Position numbers and translations under genes: made by a program
Shown here: piece after piece, positions 36,922-43,793 of the stretch
How positions within the stretch are numbered: the first letter of the stretch is position 1
How the letters are laid out: every line of letters begins with the position of its first letter
Notes under the pieces: model-generated
The model's database searches: none
What the model saw: only the letters and a program-made list of their open reading frames with translations
Told to the model about the DNA's origin: nothing
From: a virus
IMG/VR virus record: IMGVR_UViG_3300046005_001312
Span: 1 to 43,793 of that record
Direction: 5' to 3' (one strand)
Length of the DNA: 43,793 nucleotides

Positions 36922-38179
36922 GTTCCACTTCGGTGAATGACCGACCGTCGCCTTCAAGCGTGGCAACCTGGCCGGTGAATGCCTGCCACCGCTTGACGGC
37001 GACATCGACGTAGGCGGGAGACAACTCAATGGCGTGACACGCGCGCCCGGTCATCTCAGCCGCAATAATGGTGGTGCCGGAGCCGCTGAACGGTTCGTAA
37101 ACCGCCTGGCCGGGGCTGCTGTTGTTCTCGATCGGACGCTTCATGCACTCGACGGGCTTCTGAGTGCCGTGGCCATGGCCACCGTCCTCACGCGCCTTTA
37201 TGTTCCAGACTGTGGTTTTGTCCCGGCCGCCAAACCAGTGGCCTGTTCCGCCCTTCTTGACAACATACCACGCGGGTTCGTGCTGCCAGTGATAATGGCC
37301 GCGGCCTAAAGTCATCCGGTCTTTCGCCCAGATAATCATCGCACGGTGCTCGAAGCCAGATGCCTCAAGTGAAGCAAGAACCGTAGTCGTGAACATTGAT
37401 GCGTGCCAGACATAGGCGACGTCGCCGGGGAACAGCGCCCAGGCTTCGGACCAGTCTGCTCTGTCGTCGTTCAAAACAATCCCGGACTTGGCCTTGTTAT
37501 TCGAAGTGCGCGTCGGGTCATACTCGACCCCATACGGCGGGTCCGTAACCATCAAGTGCGGCTTCACCCCATTCAAAGCCCGGCCCACCACCAGCGCATC
37601 GGTAGAGTCCCCGCAAACAATCCGGTGCCGACCCAGCACCCAGACATCCCCCGGAACCGTAACAGGCTCGGCCGGCGCGTCAGGCACGTCGTCCGGGTCC
37701 GTCAATCCCTCGGTGGTCTCGGCCAACAGCGCCGCCAATTCCAAGTCCGCGAAGCCGGTCAGCCCCAGGTCGAAGCCCTCGAACTTCAGATCCTCAAGCT
37801 CGACCCGCAACAGCGCATCATCCCAGCCCGCGTTCAGCGCCAACTTGTTGTCGGCCAGGACGTAAGCCTTCTTCTGAGCGTCGGTCCAACCCCGCGCCAC
37901 CATGACCGGGACCTCAGCGATACCGAGCGTCCGGGCTGCCATCACGCGACCGTGGCCGGCAATGATCCCGCCGGCTTCGTCGACCAGAACCGGCGTCGTC
38001 CAGCCCCATTCGCGAATGGAAGCGGCGATCTGCGCCACCTGGGCGTCGGAGTGGGTCCGAGCGTTGCGAGCGTATGGCACCAGGGCCGCCACAGGGCGCC
38101 TCTCGACGGCATCGGCTGGCCATGTAGCGGGGAATGGGTCGGGAGCCACTGTCGCGCGTTTGGTGCCGGCAGCGGCCAT
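36878..38179 (-). CDS. ParB-like/DNA methyltransferase fusion
   Basis: This 433-residue protein has an N-terminal ParB/sulfiredoxin-like domain (residues 28-105, with IIAGHGRVMAARTLG) and a C-terminal N6/N4 DNA methyltransferase: DPPYG at 213-217 and EPFSGSGTT at 362-370. Such fusions are common next to terminase genes in phages. The ParB part may direct the enzyme along DNA. It probably protects DNA before packaging; the target site is unknown. An AAAGGAC site precedes the ATG. Confidence 0.93.
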   Translation of the reverse strand: MAAAGTKRATVAPDPFPATWPADAVERRPVAALVPYARNARTHSDAQVAQIAASIREWGWTTPVLVDEAGGIIAGHGRVMAARTLGIAEVPVMVARGWTDAQKKAYVLADNKLALNAGWDDALLRVELEDLKFEGFDLGLTGFADLELAALLAETTEGLTDPDDVPDAPAEPVTVPGDVWVLGRHRIVCGDSTDALVVGRALNGVKPHLMVTDPPYGVEYDPTRTSNNKAKSGIVLNDDRADWSEAWALFPGDVAYVWHASMFTTTVLASLEASGFEHRAMIIWAKDRMTLGRGHYHWQHEPAWYVVKKGGTGHWFGGRDKTTVWNIKAREDGGHGHGTQKPVECMKRPIENNSSPGQAVYEPFSGSGTTIIAAEMTGRACHAIELSPAYVDVAVKRWQAFTGQVATLEGDGRSFTEVEHERNQTRQTELPAD

Positions 38180-38280
38180 TTATCAAAAGTCCTTTTTACG
38201 GCGGAAAAATTCTGCGGCTGATCCCCAAACGTTCCCTGCCCCCATCGGCGCCAGGGATTTGACCCTACCCCCCCCTGTCG
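38180..38280. other. Candidate cos/packaging region
   Basis: This 101-bp gap between the HNH nuclease and ParB-methyltransferase genes has no gene. It contains a run of eight C on the plus strand (38268-38275), a GGGATTTGACCC inverted motif beside it and a GGCGCC palindrome. In HK97-like phages the HNH gene and cos site lie next to the terminase genes. The exact cut cannot be read because the assembled molecule is closed elsewhere. Confidence 0.35.
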
Positions 38281-38622
38281 TCAGGTCGGCCGCTTGAACC
38301 GCTCAGCCCGTGCCGCCTGGGTCTTCCGAGCGTGGTGCGTGCCACAAAGCGCCATCCCGTTGTCAGGATCGAGCGCCGCGCCACCGTCTTTCCGTTCGGC
38401 GATGTGGTCGGCAAATAAGCGGACGGGATGGGCTGCGGTGCAACGGTATCCGTTCTCAACCGCCTCGCATCTCCACCCGGCGCGGTGCATCACGACTTGG
38501 CGCCATGCTCGGTGTTCAGGGGTCAGAAGATCGGGATCAGCCCGCTTGGGTTCCAGCCGCGCAGTCCGCGTATCCAGAACCGGCAGGCTAGACGACAGAA
38601 ACCGCAGCTTGCTTGGTGGCAT
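38281..38622 (-). CDS. HNH endonuclease (terminase-associated)
   Basis: This 113-residue HNH protein carries the signature LFADHIAERKDGG, then NGMALCGTHHARKT, with the ADH His pair, Asn and the final HH. A Cys pair (C in WRCEAV and YRCTAAH) may bind zinc. Small HNH proteins next to terminase genes assist specific cleavage of DNA at cos during packaging. It is the first gene of the packaging block. Confidence 0.88.
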   Translation of the reverse strand: MPPSKLRFLSSSLPVLDTRTARLEPKRADPDLLTPEHRAWRQVVMHRAGWRCEAVENGYRCTAAHPVRLFADHIAERKDGGAALDPDNGMALCGTHHARKTQAARAERFKRPT

Positions 38623-38708
38623 GGCTGCGGTTCCGGTTCGGATTATCGGGATCGGCAGTCGCTATAACCGCCAGGGTAGCCAGCCTTGGCACACATTGCC
38701 GGAGGGTG

Positions 38709-38897
38709 TCAAGCGTCTTCGCGCGCCTTGGCCAACGCATCGGGGCACGCTTCCCATGCGGCCAGGATCAGCAGCAGCCACCGAGGCGCGGGGAGGGCGT
38801 TGCGGGAGTAGCGCGATAGGGTGTGGTGGCTGATCCCGAGGATCGCAGCGGCCTCGGTCTGGGTTAGACCGAGGCGCTTGAGGGTTGGGTTGATCAT
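38709..38897 (-). CDS. XRE-like HTH regulator, cassette copy 2
   Basis: This 62-residue regulator is paralogous to the plus-strand gene at 10379-10597. The HTH reads TLKRLGLTQTEAAAILGISH, then HTLSRYSR. The conserved C-terminal PRWLLLILAAWEACPDAL helix may dimerise. The ATG overlaps the preceding cassette gene by four bases, as in copy 1. The 86-bp space after it has only a 17-codon frame without a ribosome site. It probably binds the palindrome in the promoter at 39490-39462 and/or the internal palindrome. Confidence 0.8.
   Translation of the reverse strand: MINPTLKRLGLTQTEAAAILGISHHTLSRYSRNALPAPRWLLLILAAWEACPDALAKAREDA
38851..38875 (-). promoter_or_regulatory. Conserved hairpin/palindrome inside HTH gene copy 2
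   Basis: On the minus strand GCCTCGGTCT and AGACCGAGGC are perfect 10-bp inverted arms with an AACCC loop. It occupies the same codons (RLGLTQTEA) as the hairpin in copy 1 but with compensating changes. It could act as an operator or as an mRNA hairpin. Confidence 0.6.
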
Positions 38898-39178
38898 GCG
38901 TCGGCTTCGGCCGTCGTAACAGCGACGCCGCCGACCATCCGCCAGGCGATGTCGCCGCCCATGTCATTCACGTCGGCAATCACCGCATCCGAAGCAGGCA
39001 GGCACCGCAACCCGCTTTCGCGCGTCCAGTTGCCCAGGCACTCGGTGCTATCCACGTCGTCGCCGATAAGCTCGACCTGCGCTGCTGCCAGTGTGGCGCG
39101 GGCGTCGTCCCATGCTGCGTCTACCGTGTCGCCTGCGCCCTGAATAGTGCCGTCGTTGTCGGTGATAATATAGGCCAT
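38894..39178 (-). CDS. Duplicated cassette protein, copy 2
   Basis: This 94-residue protein is the paralogue of 10074-10382. It starts AYIITDNDGTIQGAGDTVDA and ends AWRMVGGVAVTTAEADA. The ATG follows GGGAG and a leader hairpin. It is coupled to the HTH gene by a four-base overlap. Conservation of the pair in both cassettes suggests that the two proteins work together, for example as regulator and co-regulator; no enzyme motif is seen. Confidence 0.75.
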   Translation of the reverse strand: MAYIITDNDGTIQGAGDTVDAAWDDARATLAAAQVELIGDDVDSTECLGNWTRESGLRCLPASDAVIADVNDMGGDIAWRMVGGVAVTTAEADA

Positions 39179-39202
39179 GGTCTGTGCTCCCGTGTTGGTG
39201 GA

Positions 39203-39215
39203 GGGGCAAAGCCCC
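39203..39215 (-). other. Leader hairpin before cassette protein copy 2
   Basis: On the minus strand GGGGC and GCCCC pair around a TTT loop, 24 bases before the ATG at 39178. The following CCACCAACACGGGAG resembles the leader of the gene at 9825. Confidence 0.55.
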
Positions 39216-39223
39216 CTGTTGTG

Positions 39224-39415
39224 TTAGGCGGCGTCCGCCAGCCGGATCAGGTGAGCGGCCAGGGCGCGGGCCTCGTTTGCCGTCATCCGCAGCGTTGCGG
39301 GACATTCAAACAACGGGTCGTCGTGCAGGATCGCGATCGGCGCCTTAACCGCCTCGGCAACGCGCATGTGCGCCGGCGTCACGATCACGGTGTAGGTTGC
39401 TTCCTGAATGTGCAT
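39224..39415 (-). CDS. 63-residue hypothetical protein
   Basis: The ATG at 39415 follows an AAAGGAC ribosome site and the copy-2 promoter by 46 bases; the frame further upstream runs through the promoter. The product has a short beta start (ATYTVIVTPA) and a helical end (TANEARALAAHLIRLADAA) with a TLRMTANEARALA motif seen in various small phage proteins. It is the first gene of cassette copy 2. The role is unknown. Confidence 0.65.
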   Translation of the reverse strand: MHIQEATYTVIVTPAHMRVAEAVKAPIAILHDDPLFECPATLRMTANEARALAAHLIRLADAA

Positions 39416-39461
39416 GTCCTGGTCCTTTTCTCGGGTTCGGCCATCCCGTCCCCATGACCAC

Positions 39462-39490
39462 ACCATATCGCCCCACGGGCGAACCGTCAA
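39462..39490 (-). promoter_or_regulatory. Cassette-copy-2 promoter with palindromic spacer
   Basis: On the minus strand TTGACG (39490-39485), 17 bp and TATGGT (39467-39462) form a promoter. The spacer holds TCGCCCGTGGGGCGA (39468-39482), a perfect palindrome around a GTG centre. It resembles the promoter at 9455-9483. It could drive cassette 2 and the entire late operon. Confidence 0.7.
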
Positions 39491-39514
39491 CCGAACAATG
39501 GACGCACAGGCGAT

Positions 39515-40060
39515 TTATTTACGTTCAAGCCGCGTCCCGTCGTAATGGTCCACCAACCGCAGCATTGCCGCCTCGACCATCGCCGCAGTCCGGTCCCGTG
39601 GTAAACCGCGGTTGCTGGTGATGGCAGCCAAAGAGAGCCGCGACACCAGCAGGTCCGATGCGTAAGCGTGCAGCGTCAGGCCGAGCGCATCCCGTGCCGC
39701 ATGGTGCCGCGTCAGAGCCGCGGCTTTGCCCCAGGCTTTGACGTGCGGGCATGGCAGGTCGATTGCCCCTCGACCACCAGCCGAGGATGCCCCCAGCACG
39801 CCGACCTCATAGTCCCGCCGATAGCGTTCGCCAGCCATGACCAGTGCGTTCGTCCACCGCTCCGGCGTCTGGCGATGGAGCATGAGCAGCGGGTCGTATC
39901 GCCGCTCTCCCAGGATCAGCCGCGCCTCACGCCGCAACGGGTCCATGTCTTCGGGATCGGCCCACGCGGCTTTCATAACGCCAGGATGGTCGAGGACCAC
40001 CGCCGCTGCTGTCCGGGAGGATGGTGACGGGGTTGGCTTGGGTTGCTTACGGGGCTTCAT
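39515..40060 (-). CDS. Hypothetical regulator-like protein next to the origin
   Basis: This 181-residue protein has a disordered basic start (MKPRKQPKPTPSPSS) and two helical regions: GERYRRDYEVGVLGASSAGG and a C-terminal DALGLTLHAYASDLLVSRLS followed by RDRTAAMVEAAML. The style resembles DUF6456-type HTH proteins (from memory). It is just downstream of the iteron region and just upstream of the cassette-2 promoter, so an origin-binding or late regulator role is possible. The ATG has a GGAG site and overlaps a 13-codon leader frame. Confidence 0.55.
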   Translation of the reverse strand: MKPRKQPKPTPSPSSRTAAAVVLDHPGVMKAAWADPEDMDPLRREARLILGERRYDPLLMLHRQTPERWTNALVMAGERYRRDYEVGVLGASSAGGRGAIDLPCPHVKAWGKAAALTRHHAARDALGLTLHAYASDLLVSRLSLAAITSNRGLPRDRTAAMVEAAMLRLVDHYDGTRLERK

Positions 40061-40098
40061 CGGTCGCGCTCCTGTGTCTCATTCCGTAGACGCCGCAT
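40057..40098 (-). CDS. Possible 13-residue leader peptide
   Basis: An exact AGGAGG ribosome site (40113-40108) lies nine bases before an ATG at 40098. The frame encodes MRRLRNETQERDR and its TGA overlaps the next ATG by four bases. This arrangement suggests a translated leader that couples to the regulator-like gene. The peptide is too short to judge by composition. Confidence 0.45.
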   Translation of the reverse strand: MRRLRNETQERDR

Positions 40099-40116
40099 TT
40101 CCTGTCCCCTCCTAAA

Positions 40117-40250
40117 TGTCACCATTGTCGCCTTTGTCACCTTTTTCTAACCCCTACGCATGTGAGATTTAGAACAGATATAGAACACATTGTGTTCATA
40201 CACATATGGGAACTGGCTGAAAAAAGGTGACAAACCCGACAAAGGTGACA
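40117..40250. other. Candidate replication origin with opposed 9-bp iterons
   Basis: TGTCACC-type units begin at 40117, 40126 (TGTCGCC) and 40135, exactly 9 bp apart. Their reverse, GGTGACA, begins at 40226 and 40244 with a degenerate CCCGACA at 40235, again 9 bp apart. Between the triplets is a less GC-rich stretch with two TAGAACA copies and the palindrome GAACACATTGTGTTC (40183-40197). It lies just after the helicase gene. Iterons, AT-richer centre and replication neighbours argue for an origin; an operator is the alternative. Confidence 0.6.
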
Positions 40251-40262
40251 TTCCGACCTCCG

Positions 40263-41852
40263 TCAACGCCGCAAAGCCCAGCGAGGGCGGCGCGTATCGT
40301 TACGGTCCACCGTCAGCTTGGCACCGTCTACCACGTTGTTATTGTTCTTTGTTAGCCACCTGCCCAACCGCGCCGGTGATATTGTGGTGCCCGACCGCTC
40401 TGACGCCGCCTCTAGGCATGCTTCCCGGAACATCGGGCAAACAAACCCATGCCCATCGGTTTCCTCAGCCCGAAGTATCATTTCTGGGACGGACAGCCTT
40501 GCAGCGATGCCGACCTCTTTCTCCCAGGCCCCAAAGAAGGCAGCGCGGGATGCTCGTGTGGGGTCCTCTGCCCGTGCCAAATCCATCGACTTCACCGGGT
40601 CCACGGCACCGAGCCACACCAGCGCGGAGCGGACCAAGTTAGACCACCGCTCGAAGGATGCCAGCGGCGGGAGTTGGTTTGGGTATCCGGCGCACACATA
40701 GGCCCGGCCGATCGTGAGGCACGCGGCGACATAGTGCCCACGGTCGGCCATCACGTCCGCCACCGGGTTGCCGGAGAATTCCCTCGCCTCGGGGTTTTCG
40801 AGGTTGGCATCGAGGCGGCAGATCATCGTTCGGCGCACCATGTCGGCGGGGGCACTCAAATTGTTGCCGTTGGCAAACACGGTGAAAGTGTTGGCGATGC
40901 GGATGTCGGTGGACGTGCCCAACGGCCGGATTTTGAGCAACGGGCGCTCCGTCACTTGGTTCAGGAAGTCCCCACCCATCATCTCCGACACATTGTCGAT
41001 GGCGATGATCTGCTGTCCGGAAAGAGCGGCGGCGATCAGTCGCTTTTCGGTCTCGTTCACGTCGGGAGACATGGCGATCACGGCGCATCGTTCGCCCGTA
41101 GCGATGGCCGATGCGGTGTCGAGTAGGTAGCTTTTGCCGGTGCCAGGCTGCGGCGCGGTGGCGGCATGCATGGGCACCGCCGGCAGTAGCGCGCCCCGTA
41201 GGACCACGGTTAGGATCATGGACAGCGCGACCGATCGGCTTGCATCGTCGGCAAACGGGAACTCGGCCAAGAGCGATTGCAGTGTATCCAGGGCGCGGGC
41301 GGCGTCGGCTTGCGTCGGCTTGGCGGGGATGGGAGGCATCTTCGGCGGTCCGATCAGGACCAGTCCGGTTGCCGGATCGTAGCCTTCTCGGTCAAGGATC
41401 GTGCCATCAGGCCGCATGGTTGGTGTGGAGATGACGCCCGCGATCGGGGGGAATGGCCACTCCCCGAACATGGCCGCGACCTGTTCAACGACCTCCTTCG
41501 GCGGGTCGATGCGGACGATCTCCCCGTTCTTGTTCATGCGCTCCCATTCCGCGACGGTGCCCATGGTCCGGCCGAGGATGGGGATCGTGACCGGGACGAT
41601 CCCCGGTATCCCGATCACGTTGCCGTCCGAGGTTTTGGCTTGGGCCGATGCCGTGCGGACAAGCATTCGGTCCCGCTGATAGAACGGCACGCCTGCGTGA
41701 TCCATGGCCGCTATTGCCTGATCGGCCGCAACGTGGCGCTGGCCGCTGATGACGCTGATGACGGGCCGGCGAACGTCCTCAGACACGGGTGCGGCGCGCG
41801 ACTTTTCTAGCGCCTCACGTGCGACCTGTTCCGGATCAAATGGCAGGCTCAT
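40263..41852 (-). CDS. Phage AAA+ replicative helicase-like protein
   Basis: This 529-residue protein has Walker A PGTGKS at residues 236-241 and Walker B-like IIAIDN at 282-287. An arginine-rich sensor-like region follows (VRRTMICRLDANLENPEARE). The type is often found in phages together with a primase-polymerase, as here. The N-terminal 200 residues are not recognised. It probably unwinds DNA at the nearby iteron region. The ATG overlaps the preceding gene by four bases. Confidence 0.8.
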   Translation of the reverse strand: MSLPFDPEQVAREALEKSRAAPVSEDVRRPVISVISGQRHVAADQAIAAMDHAGVPFYQRDRMLVRTASAQAKTSDGNVIGIPGIVPVTIPILGRTMGTVAEWERMNKNGEIVRIDPPKEVVEQVAAMFGEWPFPPIAGVISTPTMRPDGTILDREGYDPATGLVLIGPPKMPPIPAKPTQADAARALDTLQSLLAEFPFADDASRSVALSMILTVVLRGALLPAVPMHAATAPQPGTGKSYLLDTASAIATGERCAVIAMSPDVNETEKRLIAAALSGQQIIAIDNVSEMMGGDFLNQVTERPLLKIRPLGTSTDIRIANTFTVFANGNNLSAPADMVRRTMICRLDANLENPEAREFSGNPVADVMADRGHYVAACLTIGRAYVCAGYPNQLPPLASFERWSNLVRSALVWLGAVDPVKSMDLARAEDPTRASRAAFFGAWEKEVGIAARLSVPEMILRAEETDGHGFVCPMFREACLEAASERSGTTISPARLGRWLTKNNNNVVDGAKLTVDRNDTRRPRWALRR

Positions 41853-42673
41853 GTCCGTCGTGCCCTCAATCCGCTGTCGATGGTTGCCATGGCTTCGCGG
41901 ATCGGGATAGCCCGGACGCGAGCGGCGGCTAGTAGGCTCTCCCGGACCTCAGCCTCCGTCAATGTGCCATCCTCCATAAACCGCGCCATGCTCCATGTCT
42001 CTCGGTTCAACGTATCGTTGGCCTGGCCAGACGGCGCGGTTGCCACCCGCTCAATCGCATGGCGCAGCGCGCCCGTGGCGTATTTCCGCTTTCGGCCCTC
42101 GCCTACCAGGACCGGAGCGGGACGGGCTGGCGGCTCTGGCGGCGGTGCCATGAGCTCGAGCAGCCACGCGGGCGCGTCGGGAGGGGATACCTCCCACGGC
42201 GGCACAAGCCATCGGTAGGGCAAGCCCAGATCGACATGGGTTGACGGCGGGATGGTCTGTGACAGGCGCCCGCGCCTCGGGTCAATGCCTGGCGCCGGGT
42301 GCCCCGTCTTGCCGATTATGGGTTCGCCAGACCACCGAAAGAACACGGCCATGCCACCCGACCCGGATTGCATGATGGGCCGAGGCGGCAATCCACCATG
42401 TTCCGCGACAATCGCTTTGAACGCGCCGAGACCGTCTGGGTGATGCGGCGGAACATCCAGGTCAATGCCCCACAAGCCGGACGGGCCGAACACCACCCGC
42501 CAGTTGCAGCGCGGGAAGCGTTCGGACCATTCCGCAATCACGTCCAGATCGCAGGACGCGGCGGCCGAGGCACCACCGAAGCATCCGGCGCGGGACGTGG
42601 ACGATGCGGGGTAGACGTGCCACCCCAGCAGCGCCACACGCTCAATATCCTCGGGAATGGCCATGACGGTCAT
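41849..42673 (-). CDS. Bifunctional primase-polymerase (Prim-Pol) domain protein
   Basis: This 274-residue protein has the archaeo-eukaryotic primase pattern: a GWHVYPA start, catalytic IDLD at residues 70-73 (GLWGIDLDVPPHH), GSGGMAVFFRW as the middle motif, and a later PSTHVDLGLPYRW. The C-terminal 90 residues form a helical domain (LNRETWSMARFMEDG) common in these proteins. It probably primes replication at the iteron origin with the helicase, and may also extend DNA. No other polymerase is present, so host polymerase is likely needed. Confidence 0.87.
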   Translation of the reverse strand: MTVMAIPEDIERVALLGWHVYPASSTSRAGCFGGASAAASCDLDVIAEWSERFPRCNWRVVFGPSGLWGIDLDVPPHHPDGLGAFKAIVAEHGGLPPRPIMQSGSGGMAVFFRWSGEPIIGKTGHPAPGIDPRRGRLSQTIPPSTHVDLGLPYRWLVPPWEVSPPDAPAWLLELMAPPPEPPARPAPVLVGEGRKRKYATGALRHAIERVATAPSGQANDTLNRETWSMARFMEDGTLTEAEVRESLLAAARVRAIPIREAMATIDSGLRARRT

Positions 42674-42987
42674 TCCGTGTCGCCTGGATGATCCTGCTCA
42701 ATCGCGGCGATGACAGCGGACGAAAACCGATCGGACGTGTCGCGGTTCGTCCATTCCAGGATCGGCGTGTATTTCGGCTTCCCATCGGTGCCGCGATATA
42801 CAGTCCCATCGGAATTGACGGACGGCTTGGACGGAAGCGCGGCCCATGCCCCGCCATCGGTCTTGCGGTAAATCATCACGCCGTTGATGCGGAGCGCGCC
42901 AAGGCGCACGTCGGCAAACCCCCGCAGCCCGCCCTTGCAAACGGATTTCCATGTGACCAGTTCAACCGGCATCGGTTTATCACTCAT
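42670..42987 (-). CDS. SpoVG-like phage protein
   Basis: This 105-residue protein resembles SpoVG in pattern: GFADVRLGALRINGVMIYRK, then AWAALPSKPSV and a later DTSDRFSSAVIAAIEQ helix. SpoVG is a small nucleic-acid-binding regulator; many phages carry a relative next to replication genes. The match is by motif only. The four-base overlaps on both sides link it with RHH and primase genes. Confidence 0.55.
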   Translation of the reverse strand: MSDKPMPVELVTWKSVCKGGLRGFADVRLGALRINGVMIYRKTDGGAWAALPSKPSVNSDGTVYRGTDGKPKYTPILEWTNRDTSDRFSSAVIAAIEQDHPGDTE

Positions 42988-43190
42988 TGCCGTGCCCCCA
43001 TCAAAACCACGTCGAGTGCTTCCCGATCGCGGGTTACCCCCACATACGATCCCTTGGCGCGCCCCTCGGCCGTGGCCAAGACACCGATGGCGCGCCGCAC
43101 AACGGCAGCCCGCGAAAGGCCCTGCTCAGCAGCGATGGCGTCTATCTGTCCGACTGCCTCCCTCGGCAATCGCATCTCGAACCGTTCCAT
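42984..43190 (-). CDS. Ribbon-helix-helix (CopG/Arc-like) regulator
   Basis: This 68-residue DNA-binding protein reads MERFEMRLPREAVGQIDAIA, then EQGLSRAAVVRRAIGVL: one N-terminal strand and two helices, typical of RHH dimers. A strong GGAGGG site lies before the ATG. The C-terminal tail is short. It probably regulates the replication operon. It overlaps the SpoVG-like gene by four bases. Confidence 0.82.
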   Translation of the reverse strand: MERFEMRLPREAVGQIDAIAAEQGLSRAAVVRRAIGVLATAEGRAKGSYVGVTRDREALDVVLMGARQ

Positions 43191-43217
43191 GGTATCCCTC
43201 CGAATAGACGGCGGATG

Positions 43218-43532
43218 CTACGGCGTTTCTCCCGATGGGTCAACCCATGGCCGGCGCTGCACACAATCCCCAAACCGGACGACCCACGTATCCGGGTCGA
43301 TCGTGACCAGCCATTGCCGGCCGTCGATCTCCACCCACGCGAACCATTCCCAGCCGTATTGGTCGCCTTCCTTGGACCCCCACCACGCCGTAAACGGCTG
43401 CCCGTTGATCGTGAGCCGTGCCCAGATCGTCAGAGCGGGATTACGGCCCGGGTCGTCCAGCACGATCGGCCCCGCGTCGCACATGCCATGCCGCGCGCCG
43501 TTGACCTTGGGGCCGAGGGTGACGGGACCCAT
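43218..43532 (-). CDS. Hypothetical 104-residue protein
   Basis: The ATG lies on the VRR-NUC TGA (TGATG). The product is beta-rich with many tryptophans (FTAWWGSKEGDQYGWEWFAW), perhaps a small barrel. No family is recognised. It lies between the VRR-NUC and RHH genes in the replication/repair transcript. Confidence 0.65.
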   Translation of the reverse strand: MGPVTLGPKVNGARHGMCDAGPIVLDDPGRNPALTIWARLTINGQPFTAWWGSKEGDQYGWEWFAWVEIDGRQWLVTIDPDTWVVRFGDCVQRRPWVDPSGETP

Positions 43533-43793
43533 CAGAACATCACCCGGTCTCGAACCGCGTTCACCTTCCGCAGCCGGGCGGCCGATGGCTTGGCGGCGAC
43601 GGGCTTGTAGGACCGAGGCGCCTTCCCATCCTTCGTTTCAGCCGCAGCAATTTTGCTCCGCACGCCAGCATCGGCGTGCATGGCCAGAAACTCGGCATTT
43701 GCCCGAAGCTCCACCCCGATGGACTTGATCCACTCGAAATACGTCGAGACCGACGTAACCCACGACCACCAGCAACCCACCGCCATCAAGCGG
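43532..43793 (-). CDS. VRR-NUC family nuclease, C-terminal part
   Basis: This is the end of the gene that starts at 392 on the other side of the join. The frame is the same when the 126-bp repeat is merged. It adds the last helices of the nuclease domain (STYFEWIKSIG) and a basic tail (APRSYKPVAAKPSAARLRKV) likely to bind DNA. The ATG inside it (43789) is not the real start. Confidence 0.85.
   Translation of the reverse strand, partial: RLMAVGCWWSWVTSVSTYFEWIKSIGVELRANAEFLAMHADAGVRSKIAAAETKDGKAPRSYKPVAAKPSAARLRKVNAVRDRVMF
43668..43793. repeat. Terminal direct repeat, right copy
   Basis: This stretch is identical to bases 4-129. Removing one copy gives a circle of about 43,664 bp. Confidence 0.9.

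Noticed and set aside
38684-38712. Minus-strand promoter starting with TTGACA at the end of the HTH gene
   Set aside because: The position 17 bp downstream reads CCAAGG, not a -10 box.
1-43793. tRNA or rRNA genes
   Set aside because: No cloverleaf with TTC-loop and CCA-like context or rRNA segment was noticed by eye; a tRNA scan would be decisive.

Overview
The window looks like one complete genome of a tailed double-stranded DNA phage with a long non-contractile tail (siphovirus, HK97-type head). It is GC-rich and densely packed with overlapping genes. I see no ribosomal RNA, tRNA, cellular housekeeping operon or integrase. Bases 4-129 repeat exactly at 43668-43793, and a VRR-NUC nuclease gene reads in frame across that repeat. 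The sequence is therefore probably a circular (or circularly permuted) molecule of about 43,664 bp opened inside that gene. The host is not identifiable; base composition and ThyX use fit a GC-rich proteobacterium such as an alphaproteobacterium, but this is only inference.

A divergent control region lies at about 3200-3328. A small Cro-like repressor is read leftward from it, and two ATGC-N7-GCAT palindromes flank or overlap a rightward promoter. The rightward early block (3329-10597) holds small phage genes, a RAMP-like protein of unknown function, a 300-bp G-rich pentamer-repeat stretch with no credible gene, a Gp157-family protein, a RecT-type annealing protein, ThyX thymidylate synthase and several small DNA-binding-like proteins. 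All other genes are on the minus strand. From the repressor leftward and around the circle come micro-genes, two DNA methyltransferases, winged-helix and zinc-ribbon-like proteins, VRR-NUC, a ribbon-helix-helix protein, a SpoVG-like protein, a primase-polymerase and an AAA+ helicase. Next to the helicase is a candidate replication origin (40117-40250) made of two opposed sets of three 9-bp iterons.

The late block (minus strand, 38622 down to 10621) runs HNH nuclease, ParB-methyltransferase fusion, small and large terminase, a protease-capsid fusion, a strong hairpin terminator, two paralogous structural proteins, portal, a collagen-like/carbohydrate-binding protein, connector and tail-terminator proteins, tail tube, tail assembly chaperones with a GGGAAAC -1 frameshift site, a 1464-residue tape measure, tail tip and fibre proteins (including an SGNH hydrolase and an S74-type chaperone fibre), holin and endolysin.

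The most striking structure is a duplicated regulatory cassette. A promoter with a palindrome in its spacer, an approximately 95-residue protein and a 60-70-residue HTH regulator occur once on the plus strand (9441-10597) and once on the minus strand (39504-38709). The two copies are inverted relative to each other and bracket the late operon. Each HTH gene carries the same 25-nt hairpin or palindrome near its start, with a compensatory base change between copies.
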